A stretch of 64,000 nt of DNA, taken from Bryobacterales bacterium (GTDB taxonomy: Bacteria > Acidobacteriota > Terriglobia > Bryobacterales > Bryobacteraceae). A program made the translations under genes and the position numbers. The DNA lies in the NCBI GenBank assembly GCA_003166865.1, contig PMUP01000074.1, positions 21,746-85,745 of the forward strand, in the 5' to 3' direction. Positions 1-9,054 of this stretch are shown here, one piece after another (positions within the stretch are counted from its first letter, which is position 1; each line of letters begins with the position of its first letter). Below the pieces are notes generated by a model that did not search any database, was not told where the DNA came from, and worked only from the letters and a program-made list of their open reading frames with translations.

Positions 1-732
1 ACTGTTGACAGTGACGCCTTTGAGGGCTTCTGGTTTACCTAGTGTCCAAGAAATCAGCACATCGATCTTCTCTTCATCCAAATTCTTGCAGATCCGAGTA
101 AGGATCTCATCGTGGCGCCAGTTTGGCCGGGCTCTCCAATCCTTGTCGTGAGCCTCCACGATGCCTGCGATTTTCCGGTGGTGGTCCATCAAGGGATCTT
201 GTCCTCTGCGCTTGCGGATAGGGGCAGGGCCCGCCGCGACGGGCTCCGTGTCGCTTCGGCCGCCGGTAGCGACCTGAGACACTGGCGGCCCTTCTTCTAT
301 CACCCACCATGCTGGTGGGCAAGCGCCCATCTGATCGAGTCGCCGCCCGGCGGAGACGTCACCTGACATCCGCAAAAACTCTTTTTTGCGATCCCGCATC
401 TGTTTCTCGGCCGCTTGATCCCCTCTCTCGACAAACCGGGTAATGTACTCGTCGCAATGTTGAGCCGAAAGCAGGATGCAGAACGACATGAAGCGAGCGT
501 CAGGATGCGTGCTCTCTTTACGAATTGAGTCTAGCCAGACATCAACAGCCTGATCGGGATAATCGAAAGTTCGTCCCAGCACTGCTATCGTTTGTCTCAC
601 GAGCCGCTGGAAGGCTCGCACCAGCGCTTTTTCCATGCCAGGGGAGCCGCTTCCTAGCAAGTGCCATGCTGGTTCGTAATCAGCGGATTGGTTGACTTCC
701 GCTACCGTTTGCTCTTCTGCTGATTCCGGCAT
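1..732 (-). CDS. unknown protein, C-terminus beyond window edge
   Basis: An open frame of at least 244 codons reads leftward from an ATG at 732 and leaves the window without a stop. An AGGGGA Shine-Dalgarno lies about 6 nt before the ATG, which supports the start. The product looks soluble: no signal peptide or membrane segment. Its first 120 residues are mixed helical, residues about 125-175 are rich in Gly, Ala and Pro like a linker, and the following part is charged with a helix containing EILTRICKNLDEEKID. It runs opposite to the terminase cassette. I do not recognise the family; a phage or element protein is inferred only from position. Confidence 0.7.
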   Translation of the reverse strand, partial: MPESAEEQTVAEVNQSADYEPAWHLLGSGSPGMEKALVRAFQRLVRQTIAVLGRTFDYPDQAVDVWLDSIRKESTHPDARFMSFCILLSAQHCDEYITRFVERGDQAAEKQMRDRKKEFLRMSGDVSAGRRLDQMGACPPAWWVIEEGPPVSQVATGGRSDTEPVAAGPAPIRKRRGQDPLMDHHRKIAGIVEAHDKDWRARPNWRHDEILTRICKNLDEEKIDVLISWTLGKPEALKGVTVNS

Positions 733-1153
733 TCGCTTTCCCCTCATGCGATCCCGTTCCCTCAAGGTGAGGGAGCCGCCAGCGGAGGGATACCCGCTTG
801 TCGCCTGGCCTGGCTAGGCGGCCACAAACAGGGTAGCCACAAAAACACGCGAGCGCAATCATGTTTAGGGCCAAAAGTACTAGCGGGACCGAAGGGCGGC
901 GCTCGTTTCGTCTTCCCTCAAATGATGCGCTGGCGCATCATTTGAGCTGCCCCGTATTCCCCCACAGCTCCCTAAACGCAGTCACCGCTTCCTGCTCGGA
1001 CAAATACGCCGTCAACGGCGCATTTGACATCAGGGATGTGTAGGCTACCAACCCCATTACCTCACCCCCGAGTCGTTTCCTCGATCGCGCCGGCGCGCTT
1101 CAAAAAATCAGCAAAACAATTACAGACAGACGCTTTGGGGCTACGCTTCTTGC
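733..1153. other. intergenic region between divergent element genes
   Basis: About 420 bases separate the leftward gene at 732 from the rightward HTH gene at 1154. The only clear structure is the 30-bp palindrome at 917-946. A 60-codon open frame at 861-1043 has no ribosome site and spans the palindrome, so I do not call it. The stretch probably holds promoters for both directions, but I cannot place convincing -35/-10 pairs. Confidence 0.5.
917..946. promoter_or_regulatory. perfect 14-bp-arm palindrome, operator-like
   Basis: The arm CTCAAATGATGCGC (917-930) is followed by a TG centre and its exact reverse complement (933-946). Both arms match over all 14 bases. There is no T-tract after it, so a dimeric repressor site fits better than a terminator. 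It lies between divergent element genes and about 210 bp before the HTH gene. Confidence 0.55.
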
Positions 1154-1435
1154 ATGACGCCAACAGTTGACGAACATGCAACACGGTTCAATCTGCGGTC
1201 TAACCGGGCGGCGCTGGGCCTGTCGCAAAGCAAGCTGGCGCGAGAGTCCGGTGTGCCGAGATTCAAAATAAACACCACCGAGCTCGGGGGTGCGCAACTC
1301 ACGCACGAACAGGAAACGCTAGTCCGGGCTGCGCTTGAGCGGGAAGCACGGCGGCTCGCGGCCGCCGCATCCAGCTTCCACACGGAGAGCGCCCGTGGTA
1401 GCGCAGCCACCATGGAGAACGGAGCGTACGTCTAA
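1154..1435 (+). CDS. small helix-turn-helix protein
   Basis: A 93-residue protein whose residues about 13-45 have the XRE/lambda-repressor look: a first helix with LRSNRAALGLSQ, then SKLARESGVPRFKI as the turn and recognition helix. The tail is Ala/Arg/Glu rich. It is the first gene of the rightward run and its TAA shares a base with the next ATG (TAATG), so the two are translationally coupled. A role as element regulator is likely; a small DNA-binding packaging accessory is the alternative. No clear Shine-Dalgarno precedes the ATG. Confidence 0.65.
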   Translation: MTPTVDEHATRFNLRSNRAALGLSQSKLARESGVPRFKINTTELGGAQLTHEQETLVRAALEREARRLAAAASSFHTESARGSAATMENGAYV

Positions 1436-3252
1436 TGGGCGCACTAGGAGCGGCAATCTCAGCACAAGCTAACTTGTCCAACCTCAAGGTTGAGAACCCG
1501 ATGACGCAGTATGCGCAGTATCAGCAAGCGCAATCCGCGCAAGCCGACGCCGCACTTCGGCAACAGCAGGCTCAGACCCAGCAGCAGTTGACCCAGCAGG
1601 AACAAATCAAAGTCCAGGAGATGCAACAGCAGCAGCAATCCCAGGATGCTTTGAAGCGAGCTTACATGGAAGTCTACGCCGGCGGCGCCACTGCACCGCA
1701 AGCTGTACCGCAAGCCAATTCACAAGCTGTGCCGCAGGGCCGAGAACTGACCTCCGGTCAATCGGGCGGAGCACTGGCACCCGGGATGGTTGGCGTTCCG
1801 GGGTCGGCTCTAGCTCCGCAGGTCGCTCCGCAGGGCGCTCCGCAGGGTGGTCCACAAGGTGGTCCGGTTGGACAGCTTCCTCAATCCCAGTCGGATGCGG
1901 TAGCAAGGCTCGCGCTGAAATATGGCGCGACGCCGGGCGCGGTGCAAACCTTTCAGACTGCACAGTTGGCGTACCACAAGTCCCTCACCGATTCCAGCAA
2001 AGACGACCTGGACCTTCAAGACAAGCACTCCGCGGAAGCATTGAACATTTTCGGCCCGCTCGCGCAGCTACCGCCGGCTCAGCTAGCCCAGCAGTGGAAC
2101 CCGGCGATGTCGTTGGTCCTGAAGCGCGGCGATGTTAGCACGGACGATCTTGCGAAAATTGGCATTGATCCCAGCACAGTGCCCGATGCGCAGCACCTTC
2201 AGTTTCTGGTGAGTATGCTCAACGGCCATCAGAACGATGTCAACCAGGAACAGAAAAACCGCGAAATCGCGGCCAAAGAGACCGAAGCGAATACCGGCGC
2301 TACCAAGGAAGCCGCGGAGCAGCCGGGCCAAGCGGCCGCATCCGACATTGCGGTGAGCAAGTCAAACGCTGTCAAAGGGTGGCAGCAGAATCCCCAGAAT
2401 CTCCTGTCCACGGTGGACAATATTTTCCCACCTCAGGTCCCTGGCAACGCGATCCGCAATGGCAATTACAAGAGCATGCTTAGGTTCGCGATAGGTCAAG
2501 GCGACTTCGACGGTGTGAATAAAATCATGGAGAAGGCGAACGATGAAGCCGGGGATATTGCGAAACAGACCAATCCCCTGGTGCAGCAAGGCAAGATCGC
2601 TGTGTCGGCCGCCGAAGGCAAAGCGCACGCCGCCGCCACCATAGCTGCCCAGCAGGCGCAGTATGCCGGTACGCCCATGGCCAACGTGCCGCCGCATTTA
2701 GTGCAGGCGGCCGCCACCGACTACAAGAAGGCCACAGACGACCACGATGGGGCAGTGCAGGCAGCCGACGACATGCAGACGTTCACCAACCTTGCCCGGC
2801 AGGGAAACAAGATTGCCTACGCCTACTCGCCGGTAGAGGGCGTCCTGACCCTAAATACCGGCCGTGGCGTGAAGCGCGTCAACATGAGCGAAATAGAAGC
2901 CTACGGCGGCGCCGGTTCGGCCATGGATCGGGTGAAGGGGTGGCTGGGCAAGCAAACCTCTGGTGCGTCAATCCCGGCGTCTGTGTTGAATGATATGGAC
3001 ACGCTGCACCAGGCTATCCGGGGGAACGCCGACAATCTCTATGCAAACAAGGTCGATTCCACCAACAAGACTTTTGGATCAAACTTCCAACCGATCGTGC
3101 GGCCCAAGGCGCAACAAAGCGCAGGTGGGGCCACTGTCCCACCGAACGTGAAAACGTTGCTTTCCCAGCCAAATGTCACTCCTGGAGTGCACAAGCTTAG
3201 TGATGGAACGAGCTGGATGAAGGACGCGGACGGCAGCATCACCAAGCAATAA
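1435..3252 (+). CDS. Gln/Ala-rich virion- or ejection-like protein
   Basis: A 605-residue protein with no signal peptide. Residues about 25-75 are almost entirely Gln, Ala and charged residues and should form a long coiled coil; residues about 85-150 are a Pro/Gly/Gln-rich linker with repeated PQG units. The remainder is helical and Ala-rich. It starts at the TAATG overlap with the HTH gene and is followed after one base by the next long gene. This composition and a place just upstream of the terminase genes recall internal virion or DNA-ejection proteins of short-tailed phages. That role is inference; no conserved domain was recognised. Confidence 0.7.
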   Translation: MGALGAAISAQANLSNLKVENPMTQYAQYQQAQSAQADAALRQQQAQTQQQLTQQEQIKVQEMQQQQQSQDALKRAYMEVYAGGATAPQAVPQANSQAVPQGRELTSGQSGGALAPGMVGVPGSALAPQVAPQGAPQGGPQGGPVGQLPQSQSDAVARLALKYGATPGAVQTFQTAQLAYHKSLTDSSKDDLDLQDKHSAEALNIFGPLAQLPPAQLAQQWNPAMSLVLKRGDVSTDDLAKIGIDPSTVPDAQHLQFLVSMLNGHQNDVNQEQKNREIAAKETEANTGATKEAAEQPGQAAASDIAVSKSNAVKGWQQNPQNLLSTVDNIFPPQVPGNAIRNGNYKSMLRFAIGQGDFDGVNKIMEKANDEAGDIAKQTNPLVQQGKIAVSAAEGKAHAAATIAAQQAQYAGTPMANVPPHLVQAAATDYKKATDDHDGAVQAADDMQTFTNLARQGNKIAYAYSPVEGVLTLNTGRGVKRVNMSEIEAYGGAGSAMDRVKGWLGKQTSGASIPASVLNDMDTLHQAIRGNADNLYANKVDSTNKTFGSNFQPIVRPKAQQSAGGATVPPNVKTLLSQPNVTPGVHKLSDGTSWMKDADGSITKQ

Positions 3253-3253
3253 C

Positions 3254-4765
3254 ATGGGAAGCCCTCTATCAATCGTCGATTCGCAGCCTCTTCCGGCTCA
3301 GCCGCCCAACGGTTCTACCGGTGGTCTGCAAATCGTGGAGAGCAAGCCATTGGGAGCATCCAATGCAACTGAGCCGGAGAGCTTCTGGCAGGGTGTTGGC
3401 AAGAACCTGAACCCGATCCCGCTGCTCAAGACGATTTACGATGCAGCTAACGACGCCCAGACCGAACATCCCATAGCCAGCATGCTCCTGGGTCCGCAGA
3501 CCACGGTCTACGAGCTCGGCAAGAAGGTACTCCCAGGCTTGATTCAGGCTCATAAAGAGCAGTGGGACAAGGCCACGCAAGCCTACAGCGAAGGGCGGTA
3601 CAGCGAAGCCGCGGGACACCTGTTGGCGACGGCGTTGCCTGGTATTGGGCCAGCTGCAGCGAATGCAGGTGAAACCATTGGATCGGGTAACATCGCGGGT
3701 GGGTTGGGCGAAGCGGCCGGACTCGTAGCGCCCTTCGTCGCCGGACCGGCAGTAAAATCCGTCGCACAAGCCGCCGGCATTCCCGAGGCGCTGGGGGGCT
3801 CAGCCGAAAAACAGTACTCATCCGCCCTCAACGCGACGACGAAGGGAAACAAGGCCCTAAGCGCGGACATTACGCCTCAGCTGATTGATCGGCGCGTAAC
3901 GGGCAGCGTGAAATCCATACAAGCGCAAGCCGCATCGAAACTAGCCGACGTGGGCCAGCAGCTCTCCGATGCATACCAGGATCTTCCAGCGGGTGCATCC
4001 ATCCCGCTAGCGGACGTGCAGGCCAAAATCAGCCAAGCCGCCAACGATGCTTTCACGGTTCCAACCAAAACCGGCCCGGTTTCGGCGAGTCCCGTTGCGG
4101 ATGCCGGATTGAATCATGCGGCCGAACTCAACAATCGCCTGTTGGCAGCATCCGATGTTGATCAAACGACCGGTGAGCGAACCATTTCGGTAGACACGGC
4201 ACGGCGGTTGCGGCAGTACTACGATAGCGTGGCAGCTCAAGCCGGCCGCTATAACGGAACGGCGCTGGCTGATCAGAGCGCGGCGGCTGCACACGGGCAA
4301 GCAGCGGATGCGATCCGCTCCCAGCTAGCGAGCGACTTTCCCGACATTGCGAAAATCAACAAGGAATACAGCTTTTGGTCCGATGTTAATCAGGTCACCT
4401 CGGACACGCTCTTGCGACGGCAGGGGCAAGCCAGTTCACCGCTGAGCGTTCATCTGGCTCGTGGCGCTGGCCAAGTTGCCGGAGCAGCGGTAGGAGGACC
4501 GGTGGGCGCCGTGACTGGAGGCGTCCTAGCGAATACGCTGCAAAAGCTGTTCAACGGCGGAAGCTGGAAGACAACCAGCGCGGTCTTGAAGGATCGATTG
4601 GCGGATGCCCTGGCCTCCGGGAACCAGGGCGCTATAGGCTTCTATGCGACGCAAGCGATGCGGGCCAGTGGCGCGCTCTCTTCTGGAGCTCCAGCCACAG
4701 CGATGCCGGGAACCACTCTGCCGATGGCTGCGAGTAACAATCAACCGCAGCCGATGGCGCAGTAG
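3254..4765 (+). CDS. Ala/Gly-rich probable virion protein
   Basis: A 503-residue protein lacking a signal peptide. It carries a Gly/Ala-rich hydrophobic stretch at about 110-170 and a second at about 395-425, either of which could insert into a membrane, separated by an Ala/Gln-rich helical middle. The C-terminal 40 residues are Pro/Ala/Met rich. The ATG lies one base after the preceding stop, so it is cotranscribed with the 605-residue gene. Together with that gene it fits a pair of phage internal or injected proteins; a minor tail component is the other possibility. Family not recognised. Confidence 0.65.
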   Translation: MGSPLSIVDSQPLPAQPPNGSTGGLQIVESKPLGASNATEPESFWQGVGKNLNPIPLLKTIYDAANDAQTEHPIASMLLGPQTTVYELGKKVLPGLIQAHKEQWDKATQAYSEGRYSEAAGHLLATALPGIGPAAANAGETIGSGNIAGGLGEAAGLVAPFVAGPAVKSVAQAAGIPEALGGSAEKQYSSALNATTKGNKALSADITPQLIDRRVTGSVKSIQAQAASKLADVGQQLSDAYQDLPAGASIPLADVQAKISQAANDAFTVPTKTGPVSASPVADAGLNHAAELNNRLLAASDVDQTTGERTISVDTARRLRQYYDSVAAQAGRYNGTALADQSAAAAHGQAADAIRSQLASDFPDIAKINKEYSFWSDVNQVTSDTLLRRQGQASSPLSVHLARGAGQVAGAAVGGPVGAVTGGVLANTLQKLFNGGSWKTTSAVLKDRLADALASGNQGAIGFYATQAMRASGALSSGAPATAMPGTTLPMAASNNQPQPMAQ

Positions 4766-4785
4766 AGCACTGAGGATTTCTCACC

Positions 4786-5286
4786 ATGGATGACAAAGTG
4801 AAGCAGATCGCAGACGAAGAGCAAAAACGCGCGCCATTTGGATTTGGGGCGGTGATAAGGGGCATCGGCGAGCTGAGGGGGCCGTTTACCCGGCCAGTCG
4901 AGCACGCCACGCCGGCTGATCCAGCTTTGAGTGCGGAGACGCTGAATGCCGAGGGTTTGAAGCGCCTCGCCGCAACCGCGTCGCCTGACGTTGAGATACT
5001 CAGGTCCGGACTGCGATCCCGCAAACTTGCCGAGAGGCTCGATGCCGCCATGTGGGTTGCACGGTTCGATGATAAGCCGGGGTTTGAATTTCTTCGACCA
5101 TTGCGCACCCGCGCCGCCGGGATAGTTGCCGACGCAATGAGTTTCCGAACCGAGCCCGTGTTGTCAACCGCGGCGGCCCATGAGATCGACACTGAGTTGC
5201 TCCAGCTTCTTTATGAGCGCTCGGGGACCGGGTTTCTTACCGCCGTCGAACAAGTTGAGAGAAAAGCACGCCATTGGGTCAATTGA
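4786..5286 (+). CDS. unknown element protein
   Basis: A 166-residue soluble protein. The ATG at 4786 follows a GAGGA ribosome site by 9 nt. The middle holds short Arg/Leu-rich helices (residues about 65-100), and nothing resembles a known domain. Its TGA overlaps the next ATG (TGATG at 5284-5288), which ties it to the terminase run. I do not recognise the family. Confidence 0.6.
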   Translation: MDDKVKQIADEEQKRAPFGFGAVIRGIGELRGPFTRPVEHATPADPALSAETLNAEGLKRLAATASPDVEILRSGLRSRKLAERLDAAMWVARFDDKPGFEFLRPLRTRAAGIVADAMSFRTEPVLSTAAAHEIDTELLQLLYERSGTGFLTAVEQVERKARHWVN

Positions 5287-5615
5287 TGGCTCGCAAGGCC
5301 GGTTCTGCCCGATTGGCCGGAGGCCAGTCTTCGGCCTTGGGGAGACCACCCAAGCTCCAGTTCGTGCAGCTTGAAGGCGCAACAGCAGTAAACGACGCCT
5401 TTGACCGCATGGACGCTTCGGTGTGGCTGTCACTATATGCGTCCACCAACACATCGAGACCCGCACGCCGAAGCCGTAAAAAGCGGCGCGGTCCAAGAAT
5501 AAGGCACGGCGGGCGACCCCAAGGAATCAAATCCTTGCCACTTAAACTCAGGGATTCACGCGTCGCTGGTGACCGGGTGACACTGGACATCCTCCGGGCA
5601 GGAACGACAGCGTGA
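5286..5615 (+). CDS. small basic element protein of unknown function
   Basis: A 109-residue protein when started at the ATG of the TGATG overlap at 5286; an in-frame ATG at 5274 lies inside the previous gene and is less likely. A run of Arg and Lys around residues 58-75 (RSRKKRRG) suggests nucleic-acid contact. Its stop overlaps the GTG of the terminase small subunit (GTGA at 5612-5615). The overlap on both sides is the main evidence that it is real. Function unknown; a packaging accessory would fit the position. Confidence 0.5.
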   Translation: MARKAGSARLAGGQSSALGRPPKLQFVQLEGATAVNDAFDRMDASVWLSLYASTNTSRPARRSRKKRRGPRIRHGGRPQGIKSLPLKLRDSRVAGDRVTLDILRAGTTA

Positions 5616-6061
5616 AACGTGAAGTTAAGGGCGCTAGTAGTACCAAGCCGAATTCAGAGCAGCCGGATACCGGCAAGCTCAACAAAACTCTACACTTAAA
5701 AAGGGACGGAAGCATTTCAGCGGCATCGAAGGCGGCATTTCTGGCCGCTTTCTCAAGGTGTGCGAGCGTGACCGCATCAGCGAAGCGCGTCAGGCTCGAT
5801 CGCTCGAATCACTACCAATGGATGCGTGATGATCCGACCTACGCAAAAGCGTTTGAAGCTACCCGCACCGAAGCGGCAGACGCGCTGGAAGACGAGGCTT
5901 CGCGCCGCGCCTTCGCGGGAAGCGATGTGCTGCTCATATTCTTGCTCAAAGGATTGAAGCCTGAGAAGTACCGCGAAAGAACCGAAGTTCAGCTGAAGGA
6001 TTCCGAGGGCTTGCTCCAGCGCCTGGCGGAAGGTCGCAGGCGCGCCGCGGCGCGGGAGTAA
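5612..6061 (+). CDS. terminase small subunit-like protein
   Basis: A 149-residue protein starting at a GTG that overlaps the previous stop. After a polar N-terminus it has a homeodomain-like helix-turn-helix at about residues 35-75: AAFLAAFSRCASVTASAKRV then DRSNHYQWMRDDPTYAKAF, the pattern of small terminase subunits and related HTH proteins. The C-terminal half (KGLKPEKYRERTEVQLKDSE) matches the tail seen in that family. It should recognise DNA for packaging and recruit the large subunit encoded 3 bases downstream. Confidence 0.8.
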   Translation: MKREVKGASSTKPNSEQPDTGKLNKTLHLKRDGSISAASKAAFLAAFSRCASVTASAKRVRLDRSNHYQWMRDDPTYAKAFEATRTEAADALEDEASRRAFAGSDVLLIFLLKGLKPEKYRERTEVQLKDSEGLLQRLAEGRRRAAARE

Positions 6062-6064
6062 GCG

Positions 6065-7540
6065 ATGCCGGCCGCAAATGTCGATCTGGAACTTGCTGAA
6101 GCGGTAGCCCAGTATTACGACGATCCCTTCGGCTTCGTCCTCTTCGCGTATCCGTGGGGCCAACCAGGGCCGCTAGAGGGCGAGACGGGGCCCGATGAGA
6201 ACCAGGCAGAGTTTCTCCGATCGCTCGGCGAAGAAGTGAAGGCTCGCCGGTTCGATGGCAAGACGCCGTGCATGCCCATTCGCATGGCGGAAAGTTCAGG
6301 CCACGGTACCGGCAAGAGCGCAATGGGCGCCTGGATTGCCGACTGGATCTTGAGCACGCGGCCGAATTCGATCGGAACGGTTACGGCCGGAACAGCAACG
6401 CAGCTTGAGGAGCGCACCTGGGCAGCCATACAGTACTGGACCCGGCTGTGCATCACAGCACACTGGTTTGAGATTATGGCCGGCGGCATCTACGCCAAGA
6501 TCAACCCAGACGCGTGGAAGTTGGTTTCCCAAACCTGCAAAGAAGAAAACGCACAATCCTTCGCGGGCCAGCATGCGCGAACCTCGACCAGCTGGTACCT
6601 CTTCGACGAGGCCAGCACTGTGCCGGATGCCATCTGGCGGGTTGCCTTCGGTGGACTGACAGACGGGGAACCGATGTTCTTCGCCTGGGGCCAGCCCGAG
6701 CGAAACACCGGGCAGTTCTACGAAGTGTGTTTTGGCAGAGAGCGAGACAGATGGAATCACCGCAATGTTGACAGCCGGAATTCGCGCTTCACGAACAAGC
6801 AGCTAATTCAGGAATGGCTTAGAGACTACGGCGAGGATAGCGATTGGTGCAGGGTTCGTATCTTTGGCTTACCGCCGCGGGCTTCTGAGCTGCAATTCAT
6901 CGACAAGGAGCGCATCGAAGAAGCTCGGAAGCGCCGCGTGGAAGTGCTGGATGGTGAACCGCTGATCTGTGGCGTGGATGTCTCAGGTGGTGGTGCAGCT
7001 TGGAACATTCTACGTTTCCGTCGCGGGTTGGACGCCCGCAGTATCCCGGCGATCCGCATTCCTGGTGAGCACGGCCGCGACCGTGAGCTCATGGTCGCCA
7101 AATGCGCTGAGGTGCTGTCCGACAAAGAACTAGACGTGCGCATGATGTTTATTGATGCAGCCTTTGGCGCGGTGATCGTTGAGCGGCTGAAAATGCTGGG
7201 CTATCGCAACGTGATGGAGGTGAACTTCGGCGGCGAATCGCCGAATGTGCATCAGCTGAACAAACGCGCTTACATGTACAACCTGATGAAAGACTGGCTG
7301 GTCAAGGGATCGATCGACGAGGACGAGCGGCTCGCGGTTGACCTGGCGACGCCGGGCTATAAGATAAACCATTCCGGCAAGCTGGTGATCGAATCGAAGG
7401 AAGAGCTGGTGAAACGGCTGGGACGCAGCCCGGATGACGGCGATGCGCTGGCGCTCACTTTCGCGCATCCGGTCGCGCTGCAACTGCCCAAGCCGAAGGT
7501 CAGGCGAAATCTCGATAATTTATACCCCTTCATGCAGTGA
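6065..7540 (+). CDS. terminase large subunit
   Basis: A 491-residue DNA-packaging motor. The ATPase half shows a Walker A motif SSGHGTGKS at 77-85 and a Walker B ending in YLFDEAS with D181 and E182. The nuclease half shows the RNase H-like acidic clusters: GVDVSGGG (D305), FIDAAFG (D364) and PDDGDALALTF near 456-466. All key residues are present, so it should be active. It directly follows the small subunit. In a complete phage, portal and capsid genes would be expected beside it; none is visible here. Confidence 0.92.
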   Translation: MPAANVDLELAEAVAQYYDDPFGFVLFAYPWGQPGPLEGETGPDENQAEFLRSLGEEVKARRFDGKTPCMPIRMAESSGHGTGKSAMGAWIADWILSTRPNSIGTVTAGTATQLEERTWAAIQYWTRLCITAHWFEIMAGGIYAKINPDAWKLVSQTCKEENAQSFAGQHARTSTSWYLFDEASTVPDAIWRVAFGGLTDGEPMFFAWGQPERNTGQFYEVCFGRERDRWNHRNVDSRNSRFTNKQLIQEWLRDYGEDSDWCRVRIFGLPPRASELQFIDKERIEEARKRRVEVLDGEPLICGVDVSGGGAAWNILRFRRGLDARSIPAIRIPGEHGRDRELMVAKCAEVLSDKELDVRMMFIDAAFGAVIVERLKMLGYRNVMEVNFGGESPNVHQLNKRAYMYNLMKDWLVKGSIDEDERLAVDLATPGYKINHSGKLVIESKEELVKRLGRSPDDGDALALTFAHPVALQLPKPKVRRNLDNLYPFMQ

Positions 7541-7552
7541 AAGGAGACCGCT

Positions 7553-7798
7553 ATGATCATGGGAACTGACGAGCCGCGCGAGATCGGCAAGACGTACACC
7601 AGGCCGCTCCATATCGATGGCGTTTTGTACCCGGATCAGCCAGTCTTTATTATTCGGGAAGTCCCATTCGAAGAATGGAGAAAGGGCATAGAGCAATGTC
7701 CACTTGACCCCGTGGAGGCTCGCGCTGTGGCCCTGGGGGACCACGCGCGGCGCCCGGTTGGGCCGAAAATCTGGTGGTACGAGGTTTCCACCGACTGA
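7553..7798 (+). CDS. small unknown protein after terminase
   Basis: An 81-residue protein with a strong AAGGAG site 8 nt before the ATG at 7553 (an internal ATG two codons on is possible). It is acidic, with WRKGIEQCPLDPVEARAV in the middle and an aromatic end, IWWYEV. No membrane segment. It sits between the terminase large subunit and a recombination gene, and I do not recognise the family. Confidence 0.6.
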   Translation: MIMGTDEPREIGKTYTRPLHIDGVLYPDQPVFIIREVPFEEWRKGIEQCPLDPVEARAVALGDHARRPVGPKIWWYEVSTD

Positions 7799-7803
7799 TC
7801 GAC

Positions 7804-8205
7804 GTGTCACAGCCCGCCCCAATTTTCCGAGGGACGGTGGAGAAGGGCAAGCTTAGCCTCGACTCACCGGGCGCGTTCCAAGCGACAGTGGCCCGGCTGG
7901 AAGGCAAACAGATTGCGCTTCGGCTCACAAAGCACCACCACAGCCGCTCGCTCAGCCAGAATGCCTACTACTGGGGCGTCGTCATTCCGCTGCTCGCCGA
8001 ATCTTGCGGATACGAAGACGAGGAGATGCACGACGCGCTGAAGCATCGGTTTCTTCGCGATCGAGCGAACGAGAAGGGCGGGCTCGTGCTGGTTAAATCG
8101 AGCGCGGCATTGAACACGCGGGACTTTACGGAGTACATCGAGCAATGCCGCCGGCTTGGCGCCGAAATGGGCGTGGCGATACCGGACCCGGGTGGGCTGG
8201 AGTGA
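7804..8205 (+). CDS. NinB/Orf-like phage recombination protein
   Basis: About 133 residues. The block RSLSQNAYYWGVVIPLLAE and the later block NTRDFTEYIEQCRRLGAEMG line up well, by eye, with the two conserved blocks of lambda NinB (Orf), which binds single-stranded DNA and assists recombination. The overall length also fits. The start is uncertain: I chose GTG 7804, just after the previous stop; GTG 7774 would overlap that gene. No clear ribosome site favours either. The similarity is from memory of the lambda sequence and needs a profile search. Confidence 0.6.
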   Translation: MSQPAPIFRGTVEKGKLSLDSPGAFQATVARLEGKQIALRLTKHHHSRSLSQNAYYWGVVIPLLAESCGYEDEEMHDALKHRFLRDRANEKGGLVLVKSSAALNTRDFTEYIEQCRRLGAEMGVAIPDPGGLE

Positions 8206-8218
8206 TATTATTCGCGCT

Positions 8219-8509
8219 TCAGCGCAGCTTCTTCGTAATCCGTGTAGCTAGATGCCCTGCCCTGATTCCTGCTCGGAGAGCGTTGGTTGACGTGCGAACG
8301 TGATCCCTGGCTTCTCTTCGCTGTCTACGCTGCTCAATAATGGCCTCCTTGCTTGAAAACCCTGCTGCCATAAGAGCTTCGATAGACATGACCTGAACGG
8401 AAGGATTTTTTCGCTGGTGATACACATAGATCGCCAATGGAATCCAAACTGGAGATCCGAAGACGATTACATACAACAGGATCACGAAAGCAGATTCTAC
8501 TCCCTTCAT
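8219..8509 (-). CDS. small membrane protein
   Basis: A 96-residue protein with one strong N-terminal membrane segment (about residues 8-30, FVILLYVIVFGSPVWIPLAI) and a highly basic cytoplasmic tail with many Arg, including EQRRQRREARDHVR. It lies 8 bases after the YbjN-like gene on the same strand, so the two probably form an operon. The family is not recognised; it may anchor or regulate its neighbour. Confidence 0.55.
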   Translation of the reverse strand: MKGVESAFVILLYVIVFGSPVWIPLAIYVYHQRKNPSVQVMSIEALMAAGFSSKEAIIEQRRQRREARDHVRTSTNALRAGIRAGHLATRITKKLR

Positions 8510-8517
8510 CGCCCGGT

Positions 8518-9054
8518 CTACTTTGGGGCATCTTTGGGTTTATTGTCGATGACAAAGCGCGCCCACCGTGCCACCGTGTCTCTGAACGTTGTCACGAACA
8601 TTTCAACGTTCTCACGTGTCACACCCCCGCTGAGAATTAGATCGTCTTCAATGGTGGCATCGCCAGCTTTGTCAACGTAGGCCCGTGAAAATCTATTCGT
8701 CTCGTTCCACTCATTTACGACCGTGGGGGTGGGAGCTACATCAGTGAAAGCATTGTATAGCTCAAGGAAACTAGGATCTGGAACGAAGGCTGCCACTTTG
8801 TAGCCTTCCGCCCTAAATGTAAAGAACGTCTCATCCTTGCCGTTTGCATCCTTGCCCCGCGTACACTCAAATCCCATTCCCTGCACAATTCTTTGGAACA
8901 CTTCCAACGTCATACTCGTGACAATCGTGCTGTCCGTCGTTTTGGTAATGCCCTCCGCTGCTGGATTGGCGTTGGGAGTTTTGGGGGTCTGTTGCGCAAG
9001 TGCGGAGCACCCACATGCAAGGACAATGGTTGCGATTTGCTTTTTCACGAGCAC
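8518..9054 (-). CDS. exported YbjN-domain protein
   Basis: Started at GTG 9054, the product is 178 residues with a signal sequence (IATIVLACGCSALAQ) that contains a lipobox-like LACG. An AGGA site lies 8 nt before this GTG, which is why I prefer it to the longer frame from 9105. Residues about 50-170 match the YbjN fold: a hydrophobic helix, then FTFRAEGYKVAAFVPD, then WNETNRFSRAYVD and DLILSGGVTRENV. YbjN-type proteins resemble secretion chaperones in fold, and their role is poorly known. On this element it is probably cargo rather than a phage function. Confidence 0.72.
   Translation of the reverse strand: MLVKKQIATIVLACGCSALAQQTPKTPNANPAAEGITKTTDSTIVTSMTLEVFQRIVQGMGFECTRGKDANGKDETFFTFRAEGYKVAAFVPDPSFLELYNAFTDVAPTPTVVNEWNETNRFSRAYVDKAGDATIEDDLILSGGVTRENVEMFVTTFRDTVARWARFVIDNKPKDAPK

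Noticed and set aside
861..1043. 60-codon plus-strand frame
   Set aside because: No ribosome site, spans the palindrome, composition not protein-like.
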